A stretch of 64,000 nucleotides of DNA from Polytrichum commune (lineage: Eukaryota > Streptophyta > Polytrichopsida > Polytrichales > Polytrichaceae): assembly GCA_950295325.1 (NCBI GenBank), contig OX485807.1, forward strand, positions 10,195,001 through 10,259,000, read 5' to 3'. The first letter of the stretch is position 1. Every line of letters starts with the position of its first letter. This document shows, in pieces, positions 44,500 to 55,600 of this stretch. The translations under genes and the position numbers were made by a program. The notes beneath the pieces were generated by a model. The model was not told where the DNA came from, ran no database searches, and worked only from the letters and a program-made list of their open reading frames with translations.

Positions 44500-46300
44500 T
44501 TTTAGAAGTCCTTACCTTAATACACCAACACCTTCTTTGGGTTTGCTGGTTTGATGGTTCGAACTTCTAGTAGTTGTAGCTGCAGTTGTGGCTCCACAAT
44601 CTTCTTTTGCGGCACCCCAACTATTTTTCCCAGCAGCTCCTCGGCGCCAAGTTTGCAAGCTCTAAGCAGCTCCTCGGCTAGCAGCTTCCCAGTAGCTCGG
44701 GCAGTAACTTTGCTAAATTTTGCTCCTCAACTTCGTAGCACCGTATCCCAGCACTTCGAACTCCCACCTTCCGCAACCTTCGCCCTAGCAGCAGAGTAAA
44801 CTCTCGGAGGCTAGTTGATGATGAGTGGTTTTCCGCGGTGTAGTGACCCTTTAACAGTTATGAGTTTTGTCGCAGCTCCAGCAGCTACAGCTTCAGATTC
44901 GATTACTTCTCTTGGCAGCTCCTTCGTTAGTTGTAGCTCCCCGACACCTTCTCCCAATACTGGTTGGTCTTGTCCTACAGCAGTGAATCAGCTACGGTTT
45001 CTCCTCAGTTGTTCGACGTCTTACTCCCAGTGTGCCGAGGAGTCTCAGCACTCAAAAATTGTCTGAGTGATGTGACCGGTTTGTCTTGAAAACACTTAGG
45101 GTCACAGCCGATTACCGCCAACTATCTCAGTGTTGTAACCGGTAAACTATCTCAGTCGGTTATCTGCAACTTTGTTCGCGATTTTAAAGGGCAACAACAG
45201 ACAGGATTTCGGAGACTCTGTTTGGTGTATTTCGGAGACTGTTTGGTGTATTTCGGAGACTGTTTGATGCGCTACTAGGTTTATGGTGCTCTCAGTAGAT
45301 CCGGTAATCTACTGGGTTTGGGTGGGTTTTCGATCACTATGAAAGACTCCTATAAGCCGACTCAGGAGGTTTCGGAGACTTGTTTCAGGAGAGTTTTGCA
45401 AGTCTGTAAGTTTGAGACTAACAGTGAGCAACTGTGAATGAGAATGAATGAGACTCTATAAACAGCTGAGCATGAATGTATCTACCTGAGCATGATCTGT
45501 AGTTCTAGATCTATGTAGTTTCAGAGAGACTATGTGTGTTGTTTGCGGCTAGGAGGCGGAGAAGTGTGAGCGGAGGGCAGGAGAGACTTGTCCGGAGCGG
45601 ACTCTTTCAGCAGCGATCTTGTATCAGCAGCAGCCACCTTCTTGAATCGGCAACAGTATTGATGTGGCAGTAAGCTTTGTTTTTCGGCAGCAATCAACAG
45701 TCTTGAGGCAGCAACAACAGCATCAGTCTTGAGGTAGCAGCAGTGATGGGCGGTGGGTCTCTTGGTTTCGGCAGTAACGTCGCCTCTACAATCGCGTCAG
45801 GGGAGTCGAGATCTGCAGCTTCGAGGGGAGCGTTCGGGAGTTTGTGGGGGTGATGTCTTTGAAGGTGATGGGCAGTGGGTCTCTTGGTTTCGGCAGCAGC
45901 GTCTCCTCTTCAATCGCAGCAGGGGAGTCGAGATCTGCAGCTTCGAGGGAGCGTTCGGGAGTTTGTGGGGGTGATGTCTTTGAGGGTGATGGGAGTGGGT
46001 CTCTTGGTTTCGGCAGCAACGTCGCCTCTTCAATCGCATCAGGGGAGTCGAGATCTGTAGCTTCGAGGGGAGCGTTCGGGAGTCTGTGAGGGTGATGGAG
46101 GGGTTTTATGCTATTCTGTTTGACCTTTCGGAGTCGGAGAGGGTGGGTGGAGGGGAGGGAGGTTACGAGGAGCAGCAGCGCCGCCGCCGCTTCAACTCTT
46201 GGCCCCCCTCCCTACCTCCGGCAGCTCTCTCTCACCTCCTGTCTCTATCGTTGCTTCGGCATCTCCATCGGGTCGCACTTTGGACTTTCAACTATAGCCC
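44500..46300 (-). other. CAG-rich GC-rich leader of the large LINE
   Basis: This GC-richer, (CAG/CTG)-rich stretch lies upstream of ORF1. Frames such as SSSCSCSCGS reflect low complexity, not genes. It holds the tandem array 45745-46093. A GTAAGG...TTTTTTCAATTTCAG pair on the minus strand near 44470-44515 is too close for a plant intron. I read the whole as 5' UTR and promoter, but a separate repeat is possible. Confidence 0.45.
45745..46093. repeat. Tandem repeat, three units of 122, 121 and 106 bp
   Basis: Units start GATGGGCGGTGGGTCTCTTG (45745), GATGGGCAGTGGGTCTCTTG (45867) and GATGGGAGTGGGTCTC (45988). Each contains GGGGAGTCGAGATCTG and GAGCGTTCGGGAGT. The third is shortened. The units are nearly identical, so the array is young. 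Its position upstream of LINE ORF1 resembles promoter monomers of other LINEs. Confidence 0.85.
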
Positions 46301-46399
46301 CTCCAATACACAACAAGCTAACAAAGCTAAAATGTTTTGTCAAAGAAGGATCAAACCCATGGTCTCGTCCCTCTTCGAGGGCCTTTACAAATAACTCTA

Positions 46400-48110
46400 T
46401 TATTTGAAGGTGTTATGTATTTTCAAGATCGATTATAAAGTGAAATCTTGCACCAATTAGTGTGGGTGGGCAACTAGTTGATAAGACCCACTCATAAACC
46501 CTAGGCAATGTGAGCACTTGGATGGGAGAATGGGCTCCATTGATGTCTCAGAATGGAGCTTATTGGCTACTCCCAATATTGGAGCTTAATCATGATTTTT
46601 AGGCAACTCCACTCCACCCATGTGAAGCTAGTTGGTGTCACCTCTTGCCCACAAAGAGTAAAGGTGGCACCTTACAAAGCAAAAAATCAAATTTTTCCAC
46701 ATGCGTGTGTGTAAACCATTGCAGTTCACTATAGCAAAGTGGCTACTACACAAATAATCCCAATTATTGTGTGCTACTATTTAAAGTTATGCAGTGCTAT
46801 AACTATTTAATAAGAATGTAATATTCTACCAAGCAAAAGTCATTTATGTTCTATAATGTTTGAACCTATGGAACTTATGTGAATAAATATTGAACTCCTA
46901 AGTGAGACGTGATTGCACTGCGTAACTTTGAATAATAACATGCACTAATTGGAGTAATCAATGTATTGTCTCCGTCACCCTCGCTACTCTGAGGCCCACT
47001 TCACACACAAGACTGAGTGCCTGTGACCATTACACTTCAAGCATTCTCATTGGTGGAAAAGGTGGAGCCGGTCCAAGTTTGCTTCACACTACGCTTGAGG
47101 GACCAACGGAGTATGTGAATGCAAGATGGATGTAAAGTCTACATGAATTCCTACATGGCATCAAATGGATCATGTTTTATAGTCACTTGGACTATTTCAA
47201 AAACCACCTCTTGGAAGTAGGCCTAACACAAAACCGGGAGACCATGCAATCCGAACGATCACAACAGTTAATTTATTCTATTTTATCATGTGTGAGGACC
47301 CGCATGAATAGAATTTCATTGAAATAGCATTTGGTTGAGGGTCCAATCACATATGACTTCAAACTACACTTGAGGGTCCATGACCACACTACATGATTTT
47401 GGAGGTGTGTTGGGACGGTCTTTGGACACTTTCTTTTGGGCTCTCACAATTTCACGGGCACGGCTCTTGGCTTGTGTAGGAAGTGGCCTTGAGACCTCTA
47501 GCTGGAAAACAAGGAAAACGAAAAAGAAAAAGGGTTGACAAGCCTGAAAACAAGTTCATGCAGTGTGTGGTGTGAAAGCCAACCACTTCGAGCTAGTTCA
47601 GGGTTTTTTACAAAGATGGACTCTTTTAACTATAGAATTAGTGTAGCACGTGACACTATAAAATAATACAAAGTGCAACATTTTAATGGTGCGGAGTCCA
47701 CTCCACTTGGCCTTCCCGGACGATGTGGCATATGCATGCCCCAACATTCAACAAGTGGCAGAAGGAGAAGAAGAAGAAGAATAAACCACACGGGAGGAAC
47801 GGCAATGAGTTGGATGAATAACATTGGTTCAAATGAGCAAGTGGTTGCCACATGAGAGGAAGTATGGGGAGTGGCAACAATGACTTTTTAGCTTCGGATT
47901 TTGCTTTGGATCTTGCTTCGGGATCTACTTGGCAATAAAGTAGAGTGACATGGCACAATAAATGTAGTTCGCAACTACCGGGCACTACTGTAGTGCCCGG
48001 AAGTCCACAATATAAGGAGAAAAACGAGGAAAAGGAGACTTTTCTTGGGCAAGGTGCTATGTTGGAGGAAGTTGTGAAACTTCCTCTGCCTCTCGTGTGG
48101 GAAGGGCCTT
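46400..48110. other. No gene recognised
   Basis: Open frames lack known motifs. A short (GAA)n run lies at 47763-47780. Phrases near 46930 ('gcactaattgg(a)gtaatcaatgtat') match the region near 33240, on the other side of the large LINE. They are probably remnants of one older repeat family. Confidence 0.4.
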
Positions 48111-48127
48111 AGAATCGCACACTAATG

Positions 48128-48402
48128 CCCCGATCACACCAAACTTTCCGTCGGGTTACAACCATAAAATGGCTGAGATTATGTTCAAAAATAAATGTCG
48201 GTTGACGGATGATGCCATAAGTGGCCGGTGTGATCAGCCCCTCAAGCCTCGATCGCACCAAAATTTCAATCTGGTTCAAGTCGTGAAATCGCCATGAAAT
48301 TGTGGTGTGAATTTGCCATGAGCAATAGATGATGGCCTACCACTTTTCAGACTATTGTAGTCGGTATATGCCGACTGACTATCCGGTGTGACCAGCCCCT
48401 GA
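48128..48402. mobile_element. Two adjacent MITE-like units (GATCACACC ends)
   Basis: Unit 1 (about 48128-48240) runs from CCCCGATCACACCAAACTTT to GGTGTGATCAGCCCC. Unit 2 (about 48246-48400) runs from GCCTCGATCGCACCA to GGTGTGACCAGCCCC. Both have short inverted ends (GATCACACC/GGTGTGATC). A related piece lies at about 27870-27960. Non-coding. Confidence 0.55.
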
Positions 48403-48626
48403 TCAGAAGGTGCCGTAGGACACAATTCATCTCATCTGTACAGGTAAGGATTTGTGGTCCACCCCTATCGGATATAAGTTAAGTTACGCGATTGCAAATG
48501 GCAGAAGGATCTCCGATCTTCACAATAGATTGATTTTGAAGGCACCGTATTCTCTGCTTCTCTGTGTCTGTTTGCTTTTGTCGATTTCTGCGCATCAGAA
48601 GCGTAAGGGCGGACATTAATAGGCCC

Positions 48627-48694
48627 CCCACACATACTGGTGGTGGGCGGTAGTGAATGGGCGAACACCGTTCGCTGCCACCAGTATGTGTGGG
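48627..48694. repeat. Perfect 17-bp hairpin
   Basis: The arms CCCACACATACTGGTGG (48627-48643) and its exact complement (48678-48694) enclose 34 bases. The loop again contains partly complementary GGGCGAAC/GTTCGC text. It resembles the end of a foldback element and shares words (GCGGACATTAA, GTGGGCGG) with 49620-50105. Confidence 0.7.
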
Positions 48695-48699
48695 CGTGT

Positions 48700-49630
48700 C
48701 CCCAGAAATGTGTTGGACAAAGACGCCGTACTTTTCATAGAACCTTAGTATTTCGAGCCTCAGTAGAGATGTTGTAACTGTGTCTACGAGATGGAAGCTA
48801 GTCTTCGTTTCTCAAAATATTACGGATTCCTATTGCTACATAAAACTTGGAGGATCTAGAAAGATTTTATGTAGTGACAACTTCGAGATCTCCTTGTGAG
48901 CTTTTTTCCTTGTAGGTCAGCGGTTTAACCGTTTCTACCCATGTACTTCTATGCAGTGCTAAAGCATGGTGTTTTATGTTTGCTTTATTTGCGAATGCAA
49001 GAAATCGTGATCGTCTTACGTTGATATAAGACTTCCAACTCTATTGGAGATTTTACACCTTCGCTTGAAATGTAAATTCTGTAAATTCCTTTTTCGACTG
49101 TAGAAAATTGTAGTGGTTCCGTTGTAAAAGGCTCGTTACTTGTATTTATTTACCACCATTTCTTTGGTGGTATATAATAGACGTCCTCGCAAGTTGTGCC
49201 ATGGACATAATAAAAGTATTAAACGTACTTGGGCCTGCAAAAACCCCGAAGGCTGAAGAATCCTAGTGTTTGCAAGTCCAACCGGTTACATGTTGACATC
49301 CTCCGGTTTTCCTTTATTAAGTTGGGGTACATTCTATAAATTCCTCTAACATGATCGGTAATTTTCTTGCAGTCTTGAACTTCCACCGGTTATTTCTCAA
49401 AATCATCCAGTTCATTTGTAACTAACTACCGGTTCTCCCCAATCATAGTTCACGAGCAGCTAATAGTCCCCCCCCAAAAAAAATTTCTGTGTGTTGGGTA
49501 GAAACTAACAGCGAATGGGCGAGTAGCGCGACGGTTGCGACCAGTCGCTGCCGCTGCCGAATTTCGCTCGAAAAGGGGCACCTTGCTGGTGGGAGCCTGC
49601 GACTGGCCCTCCCACCAACAGGTGTGGGCG
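48700..49630. other. No gene recognised
   Basis: AT-rich sequence with short frames only. A GC-rich part at 49500-49635 has words (GCGAATGGGCGAG, GGTGTGGGCGG) related to the hairpin region at 48600-48700, so a second foldback copy is likely. Confidence 0.4.
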
Positions 49631-49635
49631 GCTTA

Positions 49636-50095
49636 TAAGTTTCCCCATACGAACTATGGGGGTGTCAGTTCCGGGCGGGGGCAACCTCCAGGAAAATTTC
49701 TGAACCCGACCGAAAATTGCTGCCCGCCCCGCCCAACTTCGAAAAAAATATTGCCCTTGCATTCTTGAAGGCCGCTTGACTACAAATCCCACATTGAGTG
49801 CACTTCGCCTTCAAGGTCTAAAATCCAATATATATGTGCACTTCCAATTAGTAAATAAGCAATTCATTGGGATTTCATTCCGGAAATGAAACCATCAATG
49901 AAGCACGTAATTAACTTGGAGGTCAAATAAAATTACAAAATCCTCATTAACATTGAGGTTATAATTTTTATGACTTACCATTTGAAATTGTCTTTGTCAT
50001 TCTAAAATAACACTTAAATTTTGTGTGCTGATTTAGTATAACCTCAATGTTTTCGGTCGGATCTGACACCCCCATAGTTCGCATGGGGAAACTTA
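49636..50095. mobile_element. Foldback MITE at the 5' side of kinase gene 2
   Basis: The arms begin TAAGTTTCCCCATACGAACT on the left and its near-complement on the right. They run about 33 bp (49636-49668 and 50062-50095) with two mismatches. The element is 460 bp, AT-rich inside and non-coding. It ends a few bases before the sequence homologous to the 5' exon of kinase gene 1, so it may have removed the original promoter and start there. Confidence 0.65.
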
Positions 50096-50606
50096 ATGTC
50101 CGCTGAAACGAAGGAACTTTGCTCGGAGCAGGCTGCCGACTCGGCCTATCCTACCTACCGACAAAGTTCATTTTAAGGATACCCCAATTGTCATACCATA
50201 GTCTCTGGATTTATTTGTCAACAGCTCATACGTTGCAGTCTTGCAGAGTATCGTGGATACTGAAGGAGGAGCATGGATGTTTTGAAGTTTATACACGATA
50301 CGAATCGCTCATGACTCTAGTGCTACTCCAATCAAGTTTTTCGGTTCTGAGTGGAAGCTAATCTGCACAGTCCAGCTTGGCACTCAAATTAATTATTCCT
50401 GATCATTTACGACAGCCAATACAGTGATATTTTCCATATGTCTTCCGGAAGTGGAGATCATTCCAGATCATGGGCGAAACATTGTATCCATATTTCACTA
50501 GCGGGAGTGAAAGCAAAGTTAAAGCGATTCTCTAAACGCAATATGACTGCGAGAGATCTATCTAGTAATGCTAAGGTTTATAACGATATGTCAGAAGATT
50601 CAAATA

Positions 50607-52656
50607 CAGTCTAACCTTGATAATATCACACCATCCGTTTCACCATAAAGTGTGATATAAACAAGGTGTGACATATTTGATAATGTCACATTTTGAAGAT
50701 TTGTGCATAATGTGATATTATCAAAAAAAAAAAGGTAGAAAATCAAAATGAAATTACAATGTCAAAAAAAAAAAAAACAAACACAAGACTTCAATGTTTT
50801 TGAATGTAAAATATAATTCAAAATTGTGAATAACAACATGAGCACATCACAATGTGTCATTGAGATCAGGTAAAGACCTCTCACTAGAGACAAAGAAGCT
50901 TCTAATGTCACATTGTTTTAGTGATGTTAAATGTCCAACACCAATTCTAATGAGTTTGTCATGGATGTTTTCCATTCCTAACAACTCATGAGTGTTGAAA
51001 ATCTGAGAACCTTGGCTAGCCATAAAATTCAAAACATCTTTAGCATATTTTTGTGCATCGCTTAGCTTCACTACTTTAGACTCATCATCATTGCTATTAA
51101 CAATCAATGGGTCTTCTTCCATGGAATCAAGTACATGTTCGCCATCTTGCACTAATTGCACAAGCTCCTCAGTAGAATATTCCACCTCAAAATCATCTTC
51201 ACCTTCCATGTTTATGTACTCTAAAGGACTAAGCTTTTCTATAGGCTTGCCTTCAACATCCAAACCCAAATTCAATGCGGCGATGAGATTGCCCAATTCC
51301 AAAGCTGCTTCCTCCATTTTGGACTTCATACGTTCATCAGAATTGTTGATATCTGCATTCCACGCTGCAGGCAATATGGCAGACTTTCTCCAACAATTTC
51401 TAATGGTTTGATCATCTAATTCATGCCATGCCGCCACACACCATAGCATTGCTTGAAATAGATCAACATTCAGTTTCCCCAAATCTTCATTTGAGTTATC
51501 AATTTGTTGCAAAGTCCAGGCAACAAGCTTGCGTTTATAGCACATTTTGAATGCTGCAATCACTCCTTGATCCAAAGGCTGAACAACTGAAGTCACATTT
51601 GGTGGAAGAAACAATATAGTGATATGGGAGAGTACAAAAGCATTAAATCCATCTATAACTTTTTTGACCTCACCATGAATATCATGGCTTCCTGCATTAT
51701 CCATAATAATGCAAATTTTTCTATCTTGCAATGCCATTCTTCGGTTCTCACTCTTCACCCAATGTGTAAAAGCATCACCATTCATCCAGGCTGAATTGTT
51801 AGAATAATAGTGTACTATACTATTTGGATCAAACTTCCGAGGAAAGCATCTGGGACGTGTTGATTTGTGAATGAAAACAAGCTTCAATCGCTCCTTCCCT
51901 GAGATATTAGTGCAAAGCCCCAATGTCACACGGTCCTTCTTCTTTTTATTTCCTTTTGCCTTCCCAATATTCAAAGTCTTGCAAGGAGAGGCTTTATAAT
52001 ACAAACCTGTCTCATCAAAATTGAAGATGTCTTCAGGATCTTACTAGATTTTCCTATGCGACTATTGACTATAGAAACAGTGAAGACCGTGCCACATATC
52101 TTGAGATTTCTACATTGCAAACCAATTGAACTAATTTAGCTTGAGTCGACACTACTCTGTACCAGCTCAGCTAAACCGTAGAACTTAACATCCTAAATTA
52201 CTTCACACAAGCTGAAACCCTCAAAGACACATAGGTGAACACATGTGACGGAAGGTGGGGTGCATAGAGGCCAAGAAGTCTTGGCAGCGCCGTCAAAGAC
52301 AACACCTTTGAGTGCCGTGTATAGACAACACCGTTCAGGGTTGGTGCACAGAGGCGGCTCATGACCCTTTGAATAACATTGCATTTATCACAGGGGTGGC
52401 TCATGACCCTTTTGGCTACTACAATATGTCCATCCAACCATCACATACAATCCATACATCCAACCATCACATACAATCCATCCATATTTGATATTATCAC
52501 ATTTACACTACGGATTTTGGAAAAAAATAGTGACATTAACAAGGGTGATAGGGATAATAACGAGGGAGTTTTACACTAAGAAAATCAGTTTCAAACTTTT
52601 AGGTGACAGTATCAAGGTGTCCCATTAACAAGGGTGACATTATCAAGGTTAGACTG
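50607..52656 (-). mobile_element. pogo/Tigger DNA transposon in exon 1 of kinase gene 2
   Basis: The 2,050-bp element starts CAGTCTAACCTTGATAATAT and ends with the near-complement ATTATCAAGGTTAGACTG. It is flanked by the TA duplication (50605-50606 and 52657-52658) typical of Tc1/mariner-pogo insertions. It encodes a minus-strand transposase remnant (50847-52040). The remaining 600 bp at its right side has no coding sense. Intact ends and a clean target site suggest a fairly recent insertion. Confidence 0.9.
50847..52040 (-). pseudogene. pogo/Tigger transposase, N-terminally truncated (DDE_1)
   Basis: The open frame begins at 52040 (DPEDIFNFDETGLYYKASP) right after stops and ends at 50847, about 397 residues. 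The catalytic triad is visible: D in FDETG, D in IIMDNAGSHD, and D in VVQPLDQGVI. The C-terminal tail ends HLTSLKQCDIRSFF, as in the family. The N-terminal HTH/CENP-B-type DNA-binding region (about 150-200 residues) is absent, so the element is probably non-autonomous by internal deletion. A remote 5' exon is possible but not seen. Confidence 0.85.
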
Positions 52657-55600
52657 TACCCTGAAAGGTCATGGCAACACTCCCCACAGAGATGAACAAA
52701 GCTGGAGACCGGGCTCTGCTACTTCAATAAGCTCGCTGGTGGCGAGTGCCATGAGTAAGATGACCCTAGATGACGATGTCCGCAGCGATGACTGCCATCC
52801 TGCTGTTCACGAACTTGCTATGGCCGTTATGAACAAGCCGTAAGTGTTTCTAAATGTGTGAATTTGATTAGGTTGCCAGTCCACCTCATGATGGCCTGGG
52901 TTGCATTTATAGCCTTAATACACATAAATCTTCTTTTAAAGACACTTGGAACCACAAGCAAGTAGAAAAAAGATAAATGAAATTCTTGGCAAGTGTATGG
53001 AGAAATAGGTATTTGACCTCCCTGTTCTAAAAGTGACCCTAGACTACTGTACTACTTCTTAAATGTAAGTCCCATCACGCTTTGCGAACATTTATTGTAG
53101 TAATGGTCATTTGTCACACCAAAACTGGCATAGGTATGTATGATTTCACAATGTGTGTATGCTTTGTCCGGACAGTAAGTAGATTCTGTAACTGTTTTTA
53201 GGGCAGGGGTCTATATTGGAAATGATCCTGAGATGTACTGGGCTTCTGCAGATCAAGAAAAGTGATATGATTTAAAGTAGGTATAATCAAATATTTTTCG
53301 GCTGTAGTTTACTGGTCAATTCCTCACCTTGTCAATTGGGATGTTGGCTTTGTGGTGAATTTACAGGAAAGAAGCAAAGTCAGCCGTGGAAGCTCTGGAA
53401 GCTTATCTTGAAATGCGCCAGGATACAGTCAAGCAGCTTCAATCACTTAGGGTTAGGATCTTTGGAAACAAAACAAACCTCGACTTGTTTGGAATGTGAG
53501 AATACCCAAGTTTAAGATTGATTGTGTGTATCTGTTGGGGTTTTGAGTGTTGGGAGAACATCAACTTCCTGTGTTGTAATGCAGACTCAGTACCAGTTTA
53601 AATCTTTTCTTAGAAGTATAACTTTCTTCCATATTTAAAAATTTCAGGAATCCAGGTGATATAGTCTGACGTGTGTAACAATTGATAAGTTTGAGAAGAT
53701 TGTGCACTAGAAAATCTCTATACTAAAGAAATATCTGTCCTCAAAAGTGCCAAAATAGGTTACACATTTGTGTAAAGATCAATTTAGCCTAAGAGACATG
53801 CCCTCTCTGAAGAGGTTATGCCCAACAAAAGTGCTCAATGAGTTGTATCTGTGTTCGGTTTGATTGGCAGGTGCTGGACAACTTGTTCACAATATGTGGA
53901 GAAGACTCCAAGTTTCGAGAGGCTCTCGCACTGAGGTGTGGGAAAGATTTTGCACGAATAGTGAAAACTAAAGTTAGTACCTACTTCATAAGTGTGCATT
54001 CAGAAATACATCCGAATGGTTTCAGCTTTTCCCTATTTCTAACAATCATGTGTTTCTCATATAGTTATGATATAAGTTTACAGCTTTCAAAGTTCATTTA
54101 GATCACCGGCTCCTCACTCCTAGCTTGGGTATAATACTGTGTCTGCCAGTCTAGAATGTTAGCCACGATATCTCAGGAATCTATGATTGAAGTGTTACTA
54201 ATGTTTTAATAGTAGTAGCTAGATAGAGTCAGATAAAGTAGTTTCTATATAGATACAAGATTATGAGTAGATTCTAAATACTTCATGGACCAGGAGTACC
54301 TTGGGAAGTTTTGTTTTTTTTCAATCTTAAGTGAAGTGCGTACAAGTTTTCTCTACTTACCACTTAAATGGTATCATAGAGCAAAAACAAAATATTGGGA
54401 GATAATAGGTGGCACAGCCTGTAATTTATAATCTCTCCCTCGATAACTCTCAAATCCTCTAGATAAATGCTGGCATGCTTCAACTGATGGACTATTTGAT
54501 CAAATGTCTAGCATGAAGTCTCTCAATGTCACAGGAGTTTTATAATTACTTCTTGTACAGAATGTGTACAGAGTGTGCTCGGGCTTCATAGGGCATGTTC
54601 CTTCCTACCTAGTTATCAGGCAGAGGAAAACATTATATCCACAAATTCATGTTTTACCATGTGTGCACCTACCTCATTGGAAGTTGATAATTCTGTACTT
54701 ATTTTGGTGTTCTCTTAATTTCCAGTCACAGGAGCAAGTGAGGGACAAATTCCTTATTCTGCTGGATACATGGCAAGAAGCATCAAATGGCGGAGATGGT
54801 CGATTTCCACAGTTCTTCAGGACATGCAAGGACCTTCAGGTAGCAATAACAATGCTACAATGTTTTTATGGTCATAATGTCTTGACAGCCATAACATCAT
54901 CAGAATATTTCTATGTGTTACCATGTGGTGTTTTTGCTGAAGATGTTATTTGTACTGGACCTCATGAGACAGAACAAGTTTAGATAATTTTGAGCATGTC
55001 AAGGCTGGGGCAATGAATATCATGCACACATATCCATAATTTATTGATTTCAATGTTTATGTGATTGGCAGTCTGCACGGATCAAATTTCCTGCTCGAGC
55101 GGATGTCAAGGGTCCCATATCTGATCCCATTGGACCATATATATCAAAGAGGTCAGAAAGTTTATAAATTTCTAGGGCCACTAGGTAGTGCTATGTTACT
55201 TTACTTTATGATACTAAGTAACATGAGATACCAAAAGTTAGAATGATACGTCTTGCTTGTTTTCAGGAAATTCGTTTATGTATTTGTTAATGAGCTCACT
55301 GAAATACGTTGTTTGAGTCCAATCCTGGAATAGATCGTTAATTTAATGGTCATCAAATTTGTACAATATATTGTCGGGGTTGTTACTTCTGTCATAAGGT
55401 CAACTTACACATGTTTTGTCCTTGGCATGTCTCAGTCCAACAGATCCATATAGAAATATAATTGAAAAAATAGCTGAAGCATTACTGCCAAACGATCAGA
55501 AGGTTTGCATCCCTACCTCGATATTGACCTAAATTTCTTACAGTTCCTTGTATCTGTCAATTTCAAATCTGGTTAAGTCAAAAAATCGTCTCTTCAATTC

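Larger units (their letters stand above)
34030..46300 (-). mobile_element. Large Dualen/RandI-like LINE with two endonucleases
   Basis: Read on the minus strand, this is a non-LTR retrotransposon of about 12 kb. It has a CAG-rich leader with a three-unit tandem repeat (45745-46093) and an RRM-like ORF1 (44040-42410). A five-unit minisatellite spacer follows (42330-41860), then a long ORF2 (41606-34124). ORF2 carries a 2A-like motif, APE endonuclease, reverse transcriptase, RNase H, a CCHC-type finger and a PD-(D/E)XK restriction-like endonuclease. That combination is known from Dualen/RandI elements of green algae. No poly-A tail was found, so both edges are approximate. CTCCAATACACA occurs at 33827-33838 and at 46301-46312 and might be the target duplication, though its placement relative to the tail is odd. 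A handful of frame breaks show it is inactive but fairly young. Confidence 0.75.

Noticed and set aside
44470-44515. Minus-strand GTAAGG...TTTCAG pair as an intron in the LINE leader
   Set aside because: About 45 bases is too short for a plant intron.
44551-44799. Serine/cysteine-rich frame in the CAG-rich leader as a secreted peptide gene
   Set aside because: It is low-complexity translation of repeats, with no signal peptide and no conserved pattern.
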